From Gammaproteobacteria bacterium HGW-Gammaproteobacteria-13 (lineage in GTDB: Bacteria; Pseudomonadota; Gammaproteobacteria; Pseudomonadales; Pseudomonadaceae): a stretch of DNA of 64,000 bases. The translations under genes and the position numbers were made by a program. Where the stretch lies: assembly GCA_002840155.1 (NCBI GenBank), contig PGZH01000011.1:124001-188000 (forward strand), written 5' to 3'. Shown here piece after piece: positions 53,712 to 63,389 of this stretch; position 1 is the stretch's first letter, and the number at the start of each line of letters is the position of its first letter. The notes beneath the pieces are model-generated. The model was given only the letters and a program-made list of their open reading frames with translations, ran no database searches and was not told the DNA's origin.

Positions 53712-54337
53712 CACTCCACCTCCGTGGCCAGGGCGTTGACCGCCGCCACCGCCATGGCGCTGCCGCCACGCCGGCCGCGAACGATCACATAGGGCACGCC
53801 GCGGCTGTCGGCGGCGAGGGCGTCCTTGGATTCCGCCGCGCCGATAAAGCCCACCGGCATGCCGATAATCAGCGCCGGTTTTGGCGCGCCGGCGTCGAGC
53901 ATTTCCAGCAGGTAGAACAGCGCGGTGGGGGCGTTGCCGATCACCACCACGCTGCCTTGCAGATGCTCGCGCCAATGTTCCAATGCGACTGCCGAACGGG
54001 TATTGCCCAGTGCGCGGGCCTGCTCAATCACGCCGTCGTTATGCAGGGTGCAGATCACCGGGTTATTGGCGGCTAGGCGCGGACGGGTGATGCCTTCGGC
54101 GACCATCCGCGCATCGCAGAGAATTGGTGCGCCCTTGGCCAGCGCCGCGCGGCCGGCAGCCCCGGCACCGGGCGAGAAGCGCAGGTCCTGCACCACATCG
54201 ACCATGCCGCAGGCGTGGATAACCCGCACCGCGAGCTTTTCCAGATCAGCCGGGATCGCCGACAGGTCAGCCTCGGCGCGGATGGTGGCGAACGACTGGC
54301 GGTAGATTTCCTGGCCGTCGCGGATGTACTCAAGCAT
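53711..54337 (-). CDS. cobH: Precorrin-8X methylmutase
   Basis: A 208-residue isomerase moving a methyl group from C11 to C12 to give hydrogenobyrinate. [40 protein letters not shown] (with the conserved catalytic His) and [19 protein letters not shown] are the family blocks. It overlaps cobG by 8 bases and cobI by 1. Confidence 0.97.
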   Translation of the reverse strand: MLEYIRDGQEIYRQSFATIRAEADLSAIPADLEKLAVRVIHACGMVDVVQDLRFSPGAGAAGRAALAKGAPILCDARMVAEGITRPRLAANNPVICTLHNDGVIEQARALGNTRSAVALEHWREHLQGSVVVIGNAPTALFYLLEMLDAGAPKPALIIGMPVGFIGAAESKDALAADSRGVPYVIVRGRRGGSAMAVAAVNALATEVE

Positions 54338-55673
54338 CGCTGTTTCCTGTTGCGCAGTGGGCGGCGAACCAGTCGCCGGCCTCGTCGATAGTCATGGCGC
54401 TGGCCAGCAGTTGGCCGAAACCGGCCGCCTCAGGCGTGCGTTGATAAAGCTGGTAATGCCCGGCGCTGCTGGCCAGCAGGGTAAAGGGCGCGGTATGCGC
54501 GGCGGCGCAGGAGCGTGGGCAGGCGCTGAGGTGTATTTGCGGCCGCGCCGTGCTGGCGCGCAGGCGCTTGGCGAGCAGCAAGGCGTCGGCTTTGCTGTCG
54601 GCCAGGCCCTTGGCGCAGGCGGCGGAACCGGTGCAGGCGATCAGCTGGCTAAGCGGTTCCTGTGCATCGATCAGCAGGCCCAGTTCGGCCAGTTTGTGCA
54701 GCAGGTTGTCTGCCGAGCGCTCGGGGATATTTGGCAGCAGCAGGCCCTGCCAGGGCGTTAGGCGCAGGCTGGCATCGCCGTGCTGGTCGGCCAGATCAGC
54801 CATGGAGCGCAGTTGCGCGGCGTCGATCCGGCCCAGACGCGAGGCGGCGGCAACCATGCAAAGGGCGTTTTGCTGCTGTGGATAAATGCCCATCGGTGCG
54901 CGTGGGCTGACTGGTTTGCGTTGCCAGTCGGTCGGCGGCGCTTGCACGGCAAAGGGCAGGCGCATTTGCAGCTGTTGCAGCAGTTGGTTGGGGACAATTA
55001 CGGCAAGCAGCTGGCGCATCCTGCTGTGTTCGCTCCCAGCCAGATCGAGGAACAGCCTGAGCAGCTGTTCCACCAACGGCACGGCTTGCTCTGCGTCGAT
55101 CACACCCAGCGGCTTGTCACTCGGGCAACCGGCCAGACCAACGGCCAATCGTGCCGGCGATCCGGGTAGGGCGCTTAGCCAGATATCGTGGGGGTGTTCG
55201 AGCATCGTCAGGGCTTCGCCGCCGTCCAGCTGCAGGGCGAACTTGGCCGACAGTCCATGCAGCGCCGGGGTGTTTTGCAGCAGGTCGAGCAGCGCGGCAG
55301 CCAATGCTCGGGTGTCGAGCAGGGCCTGCGGGTCGAGGCCGGCGGCAGGGCTGAGCAGCAGGTTGCGCACATCGTCGGCGGCCGGGTTGCTCGGGCCAAG
55401 GCCGGCAGCCAGCAGGCGCTCGATCAGCTCGGCTTGCTGGCCGGGCAATACGCCACGAATCTGTAGATTGCTGCGGTTGGTCAGTTCCAGCACGCCGCTG
55501 GCGCAGCGCTCGGCCGCCTCGGCGATGGTGCGTGCCTGTTGGCTGCTCAGCACGCCGCCGGCCAGCTTGACCCGGCAGATGCCACCGTCCAGCGCCTGAA
55601 CGATACGCAGCAGGCCGGGGCACGCGCTAGGGCGTGGGTCGGGCAGGTCGGCGGAGGTTGGACGGTCGCGCAA
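54330..55673 (-). CDS. cobG: Precorrin-3B synthase CobG
   Basis: A 447-residue, oxygen-dependent mono-oxygenase of the nitrite/sulfite reductase fold. The 4Fe-4S cysteines appear as CTGSAAC and CPRSC in the C-terminal third, and ELTNRSNLQIRGVLPGQQAE is the siroheme-reductase-like block. The only available start is TTG 55673: an in-frame TGA lies two codons upstream and no ATG or GTG occurs early. CobG marks the aerobic pathway. It is first in the riboswitch-controlled operon. Confidence 0.95.
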   Translation of the reverse strand: MRDRPTSADLPDPRPSACPGLLRIVQALDGGICRVKLAGGVLSSQQARTIAEAAERCASGVLELTNRSNLQIRGVLPGQQAELIERLLAAGLGPSNPAADDVRNLLLSPAAGLDPQALLDTRALAAALLDLLQNTPALHGLSAKFALQLDGGEALTMLEHPHDIWLSALPGSPARLAVGLAGCPSDKPLGVIDAEQAVPLVEQLLRLFLDLAGSEHSRMRQLLAVIVPNQLLQQLQMRLPFAVQAPPTDWQRKPVSPRAPMGIYPQQQNALCMVAAASRLGRIDAAQLRSMADLADQHGDASLRLTPWQGLLLPNIPERSADNLLHKLAELGLLIDAQEPLSQLIACTGSAACAKGLADSKADALLLAKRLRASTARPQIHLSACPRSCAAAHTAPFTLLASSAGHYQLYQRTPEAAGFGQLLASAMTIDEAGDWFAAHCATGNSDA

Positions 55674-55779
55674 AAAGGGTCACCAACAACAAAGACGCGG
55701 CGACCGAACCAGCGAAATCCGCCCACAGGGGATTTCATGGCATCGGTACACCCCGCCCGATGTTGGCACTCGCGACTAG

Positions 55780-55935
55780 CGTCGTCGGCAGGTCTCCTGG
55801 CTGACAGGTCATCATCTGCTGCGGCCTTCCCGGTTACCCAGTGGCACAGTTGCGGCAGACTCGCTGTTTACAGTTGCGGGGGCAGCTCGGTCACGATTAG
55901 CGGATCGCTCCGGATTCCCTCTTAGGCCCTATGCA
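55780..55935 (-). promoter_or_regulatory. Cobalamin riboswitch upstream of cobG-cobH-cobI-cobJ
   Basis: On the minus strand: AGAGGGAATCCGG, then GAGCTGCCCCCGCAACTG with TAAACAGCGAGTC, then the B12 box GCCAGGAGACCTGCC (complement of 55787-55801). It lies about 110 bases upstream of the cobG start and controls that operon; divergent cobL has its own promoter. Confidence 0.95.
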
Positions 55936-56028
55936 CAATGGCGGCGGGCACCGACGAAGGCGCTATTATGCCCGCTTTGTTTGACGTGCAGACACCCTTG
56001 CTCGTCGGGCGGGCGCAGAGGAGTAGGT

Positions 56029-57231
56029 ATGACGGCCTGGTTAACCCTGGTGGGTATCGGTGAAGACGGCTATGCCGGCCTGGGTGAGGCGGCGCGCCGG
56101 GCGTTGAGCGAGGCGCAGTGGATTGTTGGCAGCCCACGGCAGCTGGCGTTGTTGCCCAGCGATCTGCCGGGGCAGCACGAACTCTGGCCGAGCCCATTCA
56201 GCCTGGAGCCGGTGCTGGCGCGGCGCGGTACGCCGGTCTGCGTGCTGGCCAGCGGCGACCCGCTGTTCTACGGGGTTGGCGCGAGTCTGGCGCGGCAGCT
56301 GGCGGCCGAGGAATTGCGGGTGTTTTCCGCGCCGTCGTCGGTGTCCCTGGCCGCCGCTCGCCTGGGTTGGCCGTTGCAGGAGGTGACGGTGCTGTCGCTG
56401 GTGGCGCGGCCGTTGGCGGCGTTGCAGGCGCAGCTATTCCCCGGCGCGCGGTTGCTGGTATTGAGCAATGACGGCGACAGCCCGGCGGCGGTGGCCGAGC
56501 TGCTGCGTACGCGCGGTTTTGGCCCCAGTCGCTTGACCGTACTGGAGCATCTGGGTGGCGCTCAGGAGCGACGCATCGACGGTTTGGCCAGTGACTGGGC
56601 GTTGCCGCGCGCGGCCGATCTCAATCTGCTGGCAATCGAGTGCGAGGCCGCCGCCGATGCGCGTTTGCTGCCGCTAACGCCGGGTTTGCCGGACGGTGCC
56701 TATCAGCACGACGGCCAGCTGACCAAGCGCGACGTGCGCGCCATCACCCTGGCGCGCCTGGCGCCGCAACCGGGTGAGCTGCTCTGGGATGTGGGTGCCG
56801 GCTGCGGCTCTATCGGCATCGAGTGGATGCGCGCGCACCCTAGTTGTCGGGCGCTGGCAATTGAGGCCGATGCCGGTCGTCAGGCGCATATCCAGCACAA
56901 CCGCGATGCCCTCGGCGTGCCGGGTCTGCAACTGGTCGCCGGCCGCGCGCCTGAAGCCTTGGCCGGATTGGCGGCGCCGGATGCGATCTTTATCGGCGGC
57001 GGGGTGACCGTTCCCTGCGTGCTGGAGCAGTGCTGGGCCAGCCTGAAACCGGGCGGGCGTCTGGTGGCCAATGCCGTGACTCTGCAAAGCGAAGCGGCGC
57101 TGGTGGCCTGGCGCGAGCAGGTCGGCGGCGAGTTGACGCGTATTAGCGTGGCCCAGGCGCAGCCGTTGGGCGGCTTCGACACCTGGCGCAGCGCCTTGCC
57201 AATCACTCTGCTGGAGGTGCGCAAGCCGTGA
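56029..57231 (+). CDS. cobL: Precorrin-6Y C5,15-methyltransferase (decarboxylating) CobL
   Basis: A 400-residue bifunctional enzyme. The N-terminal methylase (CbiE-like) has [20 protein letters not shown] and [18 protein letters not shown]. The C-terminal CbiT-like methylase/decarboxylase has [20 protein letters not shown] and [12 protein letters not shown] 56029 follows AGAGGAGTAGGT. It overlaps cobK by 4 bases. Confidence 0.97.
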   Translation: MTAWLTLVGIGEDGYAGLGEAARRALSEAQWIVGSPRQLALLPSDLPGQHELWPSPFSLEPVLARRGTPVCVLASGDPLFYGVGASLARQLAAEELRVFSAPSSVSLAAARLGWPLQEVTVLSLVARPLAALQAQLFPGARLLVLSNDGDSPAAVAELLRTRGFGPSRLTVLEHLGGAQERRIDGLASDWALPRAADLNLLAIECEAAADARLLPLTPGLPDGAYQHDGQLTKRDVRAITLARLAPQPGELLWDVGAGCGSIGIEWMRAHPSCRALAIEADAGRQAHIQHNRDALGVPGLQLVAGRAPEALAGLAAPDAIFIGGGVTVPCVLEQCWASLKPGGRLVANAVTLQSEAALVAWREQVGGELTRISVAQAQPLGGFDTWRSALPITLLEVRKP

Positions 57232-57962
57232 GCCCGCGCATCCTCCTGCTTGGCGGGACTACCGAGGCGTTGCGTCTGGCGCGTCGCCTTGGCCCTGAAA
57301 GCATCTACAGCCTGGCCGGTCTTGGCCGGGTGCCGGATGACTTGCCCTGTCAGGTGCGCGTTGGCGGTTTTGGTGGGGCCGAAGGGCTGGCGGGGTTTAT
57401 CCGCGAGCAGGGCATCGAACTGCTGCTCGATCTGACCCACCCCTATGCCGCGCAGATTAGCGCCAATGCGGCGCGCGCTTGTGAGCTGAGCGGAATTGCT
57501 TGCTGGGCGCTGCGCCGCCCTGGTTGGCAGGCCGGCGAGGGTGATGACTGGCGTGAAGTGGATAACTGGGCCGGTTTGGTCGAAGCCCTGAAGGATTTCC
57601 GCCGTCCGCTATTTACCCTTGGCCGCGAGCCACTGGAGCATCTGCACGAGATTCCCCTGCATCAGCACTGGACCGTGCGCTGCCTGACGGCGCAGCAAGG
57701 CGTGCCGCGTGCGGAAATTATCGGCGCGCGTGGGCCATTCGAGCTGGACGAGGAGCGCGCGCTATTTGCCCGCCTGGGCACCGATGTATTGATCAGTAAG
57801 AACAGCGGCAGCCAGTCCACCGAGCCGAAATTGCAGGTGGCGCGTGAGCTGGGTTTGCCGGTGCTGCTGCTGCGCCGTCCGAGTTTGCCGAGTGTGAAAC
57901 GTGAGTTTGTCAGCTTCGAAGCGCTGGCCGAGGCGTTGAGCGGGATAGCGGTAGGCATGTAG
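57228..57962 (+). CDS. cobK: Precorrin-6A reductase CobK
   Basis: A 244-residue NADPH-dependent reductase. [38 protein letters not shown] and [20 protein letters not shown] are CobK/CbiJ blocks. The start is GTG 57228, coupled to cobL. Its TAG stop lies within the first bases of the following repeat hairpin (ATGTAGCCCGG). Confidence 0.96.
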   Translation: MSPRILLLGGTTEALRLARRLGPESIYSLAGLGRVPDDLPCQVRVGGFGGAEGLAGFIREQGIELLLDLTHPYAAQISANAARACELSGIACWALRRPGWQAGEGDDWREVDNWAGLVEALKDFRRPLFTLGREPLEHLHEIPLHQHWTVRCLTAQQGVPRAEIIGARGPFELDEERALFARLGTDVLISKNSGSQSTEPKLQVARELGLPVLLLRRPSLPSVKREFVSFEALAEALSGIAVGM

Positions 57963-58028
57963 CCCGGATAAGCGCAGCGCAATCCGGGGGGCCGCGTCCC
58001 GGATTGCGCCAAGGCTTATCCGGGCTAC
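57959..58028. repeat. REP-like hairpin (GTAGCCCGGATAAGC family)
   Basis: GTAGCCCGGATAAGC opposes GCTTATCCGGGCTAC, with GCGCAATCCGGG and CCCGGATTGCGC inside. It overlaps the cobK stop. Confidence 0.9.
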
Positions 58029-58047
58029 AGGGGGGCGTAGGTGCAAG

Positions 58048-58130
58048 GTAGGGTGGATGACGCTGTTTTCATCCACCATCGCAGTTGGTGGATGGGTGAA
58101 GCGTCAGCTACGCGCCCCGATCCACCCTAC
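58048..58130. repeat. REP-like hairpin (GTAGGGTGGAT family)
   Basis: GTAGGGTGGAT opposes ATCCACCCTAC, with TCATCCACCATCGC and GTTGGTGGATGGG as inner arms. It is nearly the same as 52871-52954. Confidence 0.85.
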
Positions 58131-58192
58131 GTCTGTGAAATCCATGGCGCGGGAAACGCCTGTTAGACTGCCGCCCCGCTTTGGAGGCCGCT

Positions 58193-58909
58193 ATGACCAC
58201 GCCCGTTTCCCCTTACGCCCGCATTCTGTTTGTCGGTCCCGACCAGGCCGAGGGCTCGTTTGCCGAGCTGTTTCGCCGGCGTCTGGTTGAGCTGCGCGGG
58301 GAAGCGGCGCTGGCCGATATCGTCGACACCAGCGCAGGCTATGCGCCGCTCTGGCAGCGCGTGGCCGAGGGCGAGCGGCCACTGCTGGTGATCGATCTGG
58401 AGCCACAGAGCAGCAGCCCGCACCTCGATTGGCTGCGCAGCGAGCTAGGCCAGCAGGCCAACCCGGAGCAGCTGTTTGTCGCCAGTGCCATTGGCCAGGC
58501 CGAAGGCTTGCCGGTGGAGGCCGCCTGCGCGCTGATCGAACGCCCTGAGCTGCACCTGCCCTGTGTCGGTGTGGCCGCCGTGCCGGGGCATCACGCCTGG
58601 TCGCAGATTCCGCCGCACGCCCAGCGCCTGCTGCTGTGCAATGGCCCGCGCTGCACCCGGCGTGGCGCGCTGGACCTGTGGAAAACCCTGCGTCAGCGCT
58701 TAAAGGCCGCCGGCAAGCTGGAGTGCGAGGGCGGCGTGCATATCACCCGTAGCCAATGCCAGTTCCCCTGTGATCTGGGCCCGACGGCCAGTCTCTATCC
58801 GCCTGGTGAGTGGTTTCGCGTGCGCGATGAGGCCGAGCTGATCCGCCTGGTCGATGAGCGCCTGGTGGCCGGCCGCCCAGTGCCTGAGCTGCGGATTGAT
58901 CAGGGCTGA
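58193..58909 (+). CDS. Thioredoxin-like 2Fe-2S ferredoxin-domain protein
   Basis: A 238-residue protein from ATG 58193 (GGAGG 6 bases upstream). The N-terminal half (about 1-140) is sirohydrochlorin-chelatase-like in feel but not recognised with confidence. The C-terminal part has LLCNGPRCTRRGALDLW and HITRSQCQFPCDLGPT, the cysteine pattern of thioredoxin-like 2Fe-2S proteins. Its position between cobK and the cobalamin receptor suggests an electron-transfer or chaperone role in corrin synthesis. Confidence 0.82.
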   Translation: MTTPVSPYARILFVGPDQAEGSFAELFRRRLVELRGEAALADIVDTSAGYAPLWQRVAEGERPLLVIDLEPQSSSPHLDWLRSELGQQANPEQLFVASAIGQAEGLPVEAACALIERPELHLPCVGVAAVPGHHAWSQIPPHAQRLLLCNGPRCTRRGALDLWKTLRQRLKAAGKLECEGGVHITRSQCQFPCDLGPTASLYPPGEWFRVRDEAELIRLVDERLVAGRPVPELRIDQG

Positions 58910-58922
58910 GTCACTACGCCAC

Positions 58923-58958
58923 GAGTGGTGGACAAGCTTCGCGTTGTCCACCCTACGC
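58923..58958. repeat. Short GTGGACAA hairpin
   Basis: GTGGTGGACAAGC pairs with GTTGTCCACCCTAC around TTCGC. It lies 14 bases after the 2Fe-2S gene and may also act as its terminator, though there is no T run. Confidence 0.5.
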
Positions 58959-59054
58959 TTACGCCTTGATCAAGGCTGAAAAGACCGCTGTAGAGCCATT
59001 CGGTAACAGCTAAAACTTGACGCGGATCGGCCTGGATGGTCATATCCGCGCCGT

Positions 59055-59232
59055 TTCAGGTGTCTCACGCCGCCGTGCGTGAGGTTAAACGGGAAGTCGG
59101 TGCGCCCTTTGGGCCAGTCCGACGCTGCCCCCGCAACGGTAAGCGAGCGAAGTCATCACGATGCCACTGTGCAGTTTCTGCATGGGAAGGCGATGGCTTC
59201 ATGACCCTCGTAAGCCCGGAGACCGGCCTGAT
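59055..59232 (+). promoter_or_regulatory. Cobalamin riboswitch upstream of the TonB-dependent receptor
   Basis: GTGAGGTTAAACGGGAAGTC, then GACGCTGCCCCCGCAACGG with TAAGCGAGCGAAGTC, and the box GCCCGGAGACCGGCC. All the conserved aptamer elements are in order. The distance to the receptor ATG is about 325 bases because a MITE lies between. Confidence 0.95.
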
Positions 59233-59237
59233 TCTTA

Positions 59238-59392
59238 GAACCTGTCTACGATCTGCTGCGCGTCGGCCCTGCTGCGTTAAAAACAGGCTCGGAATGCTCA
59301 TGTACAAAAGTACACTCGTGTGCGAGCCCAGTCCGCTTCCTTGCCTGTTTTTGCCTTGCATTGCTCTAGCTCGCGGAATCGTAAACAGGTTC
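59238..59392. mobile_element. MITE-like element between riboswitch and receptor gene
   Basis: About 155 bases with terminal inverted repeats GAACCTGTCTACGAT and ATCGTAAACAGGTTC (one mismatch in 15), flanked by a TTA direct repeat on both sides. It has no coding capacity. Internal segments AAAAACAGGC and GCCTGTTTTT also pair. The 3-base target duplication would fit mobilisation by an IS5-group transposase acting in trans. Confidence 0.8.
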
Positions 59393-59557
59393 TTAGGGAT
59401 GTTGCACGCTGCCCGTGATGCAGCGGCACCCCCAACTGTTTGGCAACCCGCGGTGGGCGGGCGTTGACGCCGATCGTGGGTGCCTGCGCGCCCGTGTTTT
59501 GCTGTTGCGCGTTTCCATCGGGATTGCCGTGCCTATCCCTTTTGCGATGGAAGCATC

Positions 59558-61669
59558 ATGGCGCGCTATCCCCTGTCTCAACTCTCTGTTTCCCTTGCCC
59601 TGTTCCTGGCCGGTACGGCTGTGGCGGGCGAATCTCCAGTCAATCTGCCGGCCACGACCGTTCAGGCCAAGGTTGCTGCGGAGGGCGCAAGCGATCTGCA
59701 TACGCCCAGCAGCAGCGGCTCGCGCCTGGGCCTGACGGCCCTGCAAACCCCGGCCAGCACCAGCAGCCTGAGCGGCGCGCAGGTGCGCGGGCGCAACAAC
59801 CTCAGCGTGCAGGACGCGGTCACCCGCACCCCCGGCATCAGCAGCATCGGCAGCCCCGGCAACGGCGGCACCGCGCTGTCGGCGCGCGGCTTTACCGGGC
59901 ACAGCGCGACCATGCAGCTGTACGACGGCACCCGCCAGTATGTCGGGGCCGGCACCGTGACCTTCCCGGTCGACACCTGGTCGGTGGAGCGCGTCGACGT
60001 GCTGCGTGGCCCGGCCTCGGTGCTCTACGGTGAAGGCGCGACCGGTGCGGTGATCAACGTGGTGCCGAAAAAGCCGTTTAGCGGCGCCATCAGCAACCAG
60101 CTGCGCCTCGGCTACGGCAGCGACGACCGCCGCCAGGCCGCGCTGGACAGCGGCGGCTCGCTGAGCGATACGCTGAGCTACCGGCTCAACCTCAATCGAC
60201 AGGCCAGCAATGGCTGGGTCGATGATGGCGAGTCGCAGAGCCAGGCGATAAGCGCAGCACTGCGCTGGGATGCCAGCGATGCGCTGAGTTTTACCCTGTC
60301 CCATGATCAGGGTGATCAGGACCCGCAGCGTTACCTGGGCACGCCGCTGGTCGCCGGCAAGTACCGCGAGAGCCTGCGCGAGCGCAATTACAACGTCGAT
60401 AACGCCGAGGTTCGCTACAACGACCAGATCACCCGGCTGGTCAGTGACTGGCGGATCAACGACGCACTGACCGCCAGCAACCAGCTCTACTACATCAAAA
60501 CCCAGCGCTACTGGCGCAATGCCGAGTCCTACCGCTGGCAGCCGGGTGATCAGGTCGAGCGCAGCGACTTCTACGAGATCAAGCACACCCAGGAGCAGGT
60601 CGGCGACCGCCAGACCTTTACCCTGGAGCACGCCCTGTTCGGCCTGGATAGCCGCACCGTAGTCGGTGCCGACTACAACCGCATTCACTTCGCCCGCCCG
60701 CATGATTTCGGTAGCAGTTTCAGCGACAGCGTGCCCCTGGCCGGCTCCGGTGGCGGTCAGTACCAGAGCACCGATCCATTGGGTTACGGCCCGCGTGAGC
60801 GCAATTTGGCGCGGCAATTCTCGCTGTTCGCCGAGAACCGCACTCAACTGACTGAGCGTCTCTCGCTGGTCACTGGCCTGCGCCGCGATCAGGTACATAT
60901 CGACCGCAGCAACCTGGTCGACGATTCGCGTACGGATCGCAGCCTGAACGGCGACAACTGGCGCGCCGGGTTGGTCTTCGAGGTTACGCCCGAGCTGTCA
61001 CTGTACGGCCAGTACGCCACCAGCACCGAGGGTGTGAGCAACCTGCTGACGCTCAATCCGACCCAGCAGCAGTTTGACCTGAGCGAGGCCAAGCAGACCG
61101 AAATCGGCCTCAAGCATGCGTTCTGGAATGGCCAGGGCGAATGGACGCTGGCCGCATACCATATCGTCAAGGAGAAGCTGCTCAGCCGCGCCACCCCAAC
61201 CGCGCCGACCGAGCAGATCGGTCAGCAGTCTTCCGATGGCCTGGAAGCCACCCTGGAGCTGACGCTGGGTCAGGGTTGGCAGGTGTCGGCCAACGCCGCG
61301 TGGGTGCGCGCCGAGTACGACGACTTCCGCGAGGCTGGGGGTGACCGCAGCGGCAATCGGCCGACTAACGTGCCACGGCGCGCCGCCAACCTGTGGTTGA
61401 GCAAGGCGCTGAGCGAGCAGGTGCAGGCCGGGATCGGCGCGCGTTATGTCGATGCGCGCTACGCCGACACGGCGAACAATGTGACGCTGCCGAGCTACAC
61501 CGTGGTTGATGCGAATATCGGCTGGCAGGTGCAAGCGGACGTGCGTCTGGGCCTGGAGTTGAACAACCTGTTCGACCGCCAGTACGCCACCACCGGCAGC
61601 AGCGACGGCCAGCAGTGGTACCTGGGCGCGCCGCGTTCGGTGTTCGTCACTGCCGATTACCGTTTCTGA
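59558..61669 (+). CDS. TonB-dependent receptor, probably for cobalamin or another corrinoid
   Basis: A 703-residue outer-membrane receptor. The signal peptide is MARYPLSQLSVSLALFLAGTAVAG. A TonB-box-like stretch follows (PATTVQAKVAAEG). The plug domain has SVQDAVTRTPGISS and ERVDVLRGPASVLYGEGATG. The 22-strand barrel ends in VFVTADYRF with terminal Phe. By sequence it belongs to the siderophore-receptor branch, but control by a cobalamin riboswitch and a downstream BtuFCD-like importer point to corrinoid uptake. ATG 59558 is chosen for the signal peptide; an upstream ATG at 59480 is rejected. Confidence 0.9.
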   Translation: MARYPLSQLSVSLALFLAGTAVAGESPVNLPATTVQAKVAAEGASDLHTPSSSGSRLGLTALQTPASTSSLSGAQVRGRNNLSVQDAVTRTPGISSIGSPGNGGTALSARGFTGHSATMQLYDGTRQYVGAGTVTFPVDTWSVERVDVLRGPASVLYGEGATGAVINVVPKKPFSGAISNQLRLGYGSDDRRQAALDSGGSLSDTLSYRLNLNRQASNGWVDDGESQSQAISAALRWDASDALSFTLSHDQGDQDPQRYLGTPLVAGKYRESLRERNYNVDNAEVRYNDQITRLVSDWRINDALTASNQLYYIKTQRYWRNAESYRWQPGDQVERSDFYEIKHTQEQVGDRQTFTLEHALFGLDSRTVVGADYNRIHFARPHDFGSSFSDSVPLAGSGGGQYQSTDPLGYGPRERNLARQFSLFAENRTQLTERLSLVTGLRRDQVHIDRSNLVDDSRTDRSLNGDNWRAGLVFEVTPELSLYGQYATSTEGVSNLLTLNPTQQQFDLSEAKQTEIGLKHAFWNGQGEWTLAAYHIVKEKLLSRATPTAPTEQIGQQSSDGLEATLELTLGQGWQVSANAAWVRAEYDDFREAGGDRSGNRPTNVPRRAANLWLSKALSEQVQAGIGARYVDARYADTANNVTLPSYTVVDANIGWQVQADVRLGLELNNLFDRQYATTGSSDGQQWYLGAPRSVFVTADYRF

Positions 61670-62439
61670 TGCCGCGCTTGCAGATCAGCGACTTGGCCTG
61701 GTCGCCCAATGGCGAGCAGGCCTTGCTCGACGGTATCGATCTGGCGGTGGGCGACGGCCAGCTGGTTGGTCTGCTCGGCCCCAATGGCAGCGGCAAGACC
61801 AGCCTGCTGCGCTGCGCCTACCGCTTTCAGCGGCCCGATCAGGGCCGTGTCGAGCTGGACGGCGAAGCGCTGTGGAGCCGTTCGCCGCGCTGGTGTGCGC
61901 AGCGGGTGGCGGTGGTGCTGCAGGAGTTTCCCCAGGACTTCGGCCTGACCGTGGCCGAAGTCGCCGCCATGGGCCGTACGCCGCACAAGGGCCTGTTCGA
62001 TGGCGATGATCAGGCCGATGTTGCCCTGGTCGAGCAGGCCCTGGCGCGGGTGGGGTTGACTGAGCACAAGCGCCAGGCTTTCGCCCAGCTCTCCGGCGGC
62101 GAGAAGCAGCGCGTGCTGTTGGCTCGCGCGCTGGTGCAGCAACCGACGCTGTTGATCCTCGACGAGCCGACCAACCACCTCGACCCGCGCTACCAGCTGG
62201 AGCTGTTGCGGCTGATCAAAACCCTCGGCCTGGCGACCCTGGCCAGCTTCCATGATCTCAACCTGGCAGCGGCCTTCTGCGACCGTCTGTATGTGCTCGA
62301 CCACGGTCGTGTGGTGGCCAGCGGCACCCCGACTGAGGTGCTGACTGAAGCCCTACTGGCCGAGGTGTATGGCGTGCAGGCGCTGGTCGACCGTCATCCC
62401 CTCGCGGGGCACCCGCGTATTACCTGGATCAATCCATGA
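61669..62439 (+). CDS. btuD: ABC transporter ATP-binding protein (BtuD/FecE type)
   Basis: A 256-residue ATPase. Walker A is [20 protein letters not shown], the Q-loop VVLQEFPQD, the signature [15 protein letters not shown], and Walker [14 protein letters not shown] with the switch His in [13 protein letters not shown]. The ATG overlaps the receptor stop (TGATG). Together with the next two genes it forms a vitamin B12/iron-complex importer; specificity is by context. Confidence 0.93.
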   Translation: MPRLQISDLAWSPNGEQALLDGIDLAVGDGQLVGLLGPNGSGKTSLLRCAYRFQRPDQGRVELDGEALWSRSPRWCAQRVAVVLQEFPQDFGLTVAEVAAMGRTPHKGLFDGDDQADVALVEQALARVGLTEHKRQAFAQLSGGEKQRVLLARALVQQPTLLILDEPTNHLDPRYQLELLRLIKTLGLATLASFHDLNLAAAFCDRLYVLDHGRVVASGTPTEVLTEALLAEVYGVQALVDRHPLAGHPRITWINP

Positions 62440-63389
62440 AGCGTTTTCTGCGTTACGCCCTGTGCCTGCCGTTGTTGGGCACTGTCCTGTCCGCTCAGGC
62501 GGTTACCGTCACCAGCTGCGACCGCCAGCTGACCATCGCGCAGCCGCCGCAGCGCGCGGTCAGTCAGGACATCAACCTGACTAGCATGCTGCTGGCCCTC
62601 GGGCTGAAGTCGCGGATGGTCGGTTACAGCGGCATCAGCGCCTGGAAAACCCCCAACCCCGAGCTGATGGCGCAGCTGGCCGACTTGCCGGAGTTGGCCG
62701 CGCGGCACCCGTCGCTGGAAAACCTGCTCAACGCCGAGGCGGATTTCTTCTTCGCCGGCTGGAACTACGGCATGCGCGTCGGCGGTGAAGTCACCCCGGC
62801 CAGCCTGGCGCGGTTCGGCATTCCGGTGTACGAGCTGAGCGAGTCCTGCGCCCATGTTATGCCACGGCGGGTGGCCAGCCTGGAGGATGTCTACAACGAC
62901 CTGCATAACCTCGGCCGCATCTTCGCGGTTGAGTCGCGCGCCGAGGCGCTGGTGCTGGGCATGCAGCAACGGGTGGCGGCGGTGCGTGAGCGCCTGGCCG
63001 ATAGCGGCCCGGCGCCACGGGTGTTTCTCTACGACAGCGGCGAGGAAAGCCCCTTTACCGCCGGCCGCCTGGCCATGCCACAGGCGCTGATCGAAGCAGC
63101 GGGTGGGCGCAATGTGATGGATGAGCTGGCCGCGAGCTGGGTGCGCGTCGGCTGGGAAGCGGTGATCAGCAGCGACCCCGAAGTGATTCTGATCGTCGAT
63201 TACGGCGAGCGCAGCGCGGCGCAGAAACGCGACTTTCTGCTGCAGCACCCGGCCTTGCAGGGGCTGACGGCGATCCGTGAACAGCGCTTTGTGGTGCTGC
63301 CGTACCTGGCGGTAACGCCGAGCCTGGATAACGCCGCCGCCATCGAAACCCTGGCCGCCGCGCTGCACCCGCAGGCGTTCGCCCGATGA
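62436..63389 (+). CDS. btuF: ABC transporter substrate-binding protein (BtuF/FecB type)
   Basis: A 317-residue periplasmic binding protein. The signal peptide is [20 protein letters not shown], cleaved before QAVTVTSC or thereabouts. It has the class III fold: RAVSQDINLTSMLLALGLKS, EADFFFAGWNYGMR, and DPEVILIVDYGERS near the C-terminus. The start overlaps the ATPase stop by 4 bases. The ligand is inferred as a corrinoid from the upstream riboswitch. Confidence 0.9.
   Translation: MKRFLRYALCLPLLGTVLSAQAVTVTSCDRQLTIAQPPQRAVSQDINLTSMLLALGLKSRMVGYSGISAWKTPNPELMAQLADLPELAARHPSLENLLNAEADFFFAGWNYGMRVGGEVTPASLARFGIPVYELSESCAHVMPRRVASLEDVYNDLHNLGRIFAVESRAEALVLGMQQRVAAVRERLADSGPAPRVFLYDSGEESPFTAGRLAMPQALIEAAGGRNVMDELAASWVRVGWEAVISSDPEVILIVDYGERSAAQKRDFLLQHPALQGLTAIREQRFVVLPYLAVTPSLDNAAAIETLAAALHPQAFAR

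Noticed and set aside
59238..59392. Reading the MITE as part of the riboswitch expression platform
   Set aside because: Its inverted ends, TTA duplications and lack of aptamer motifs mark it as an insertion.
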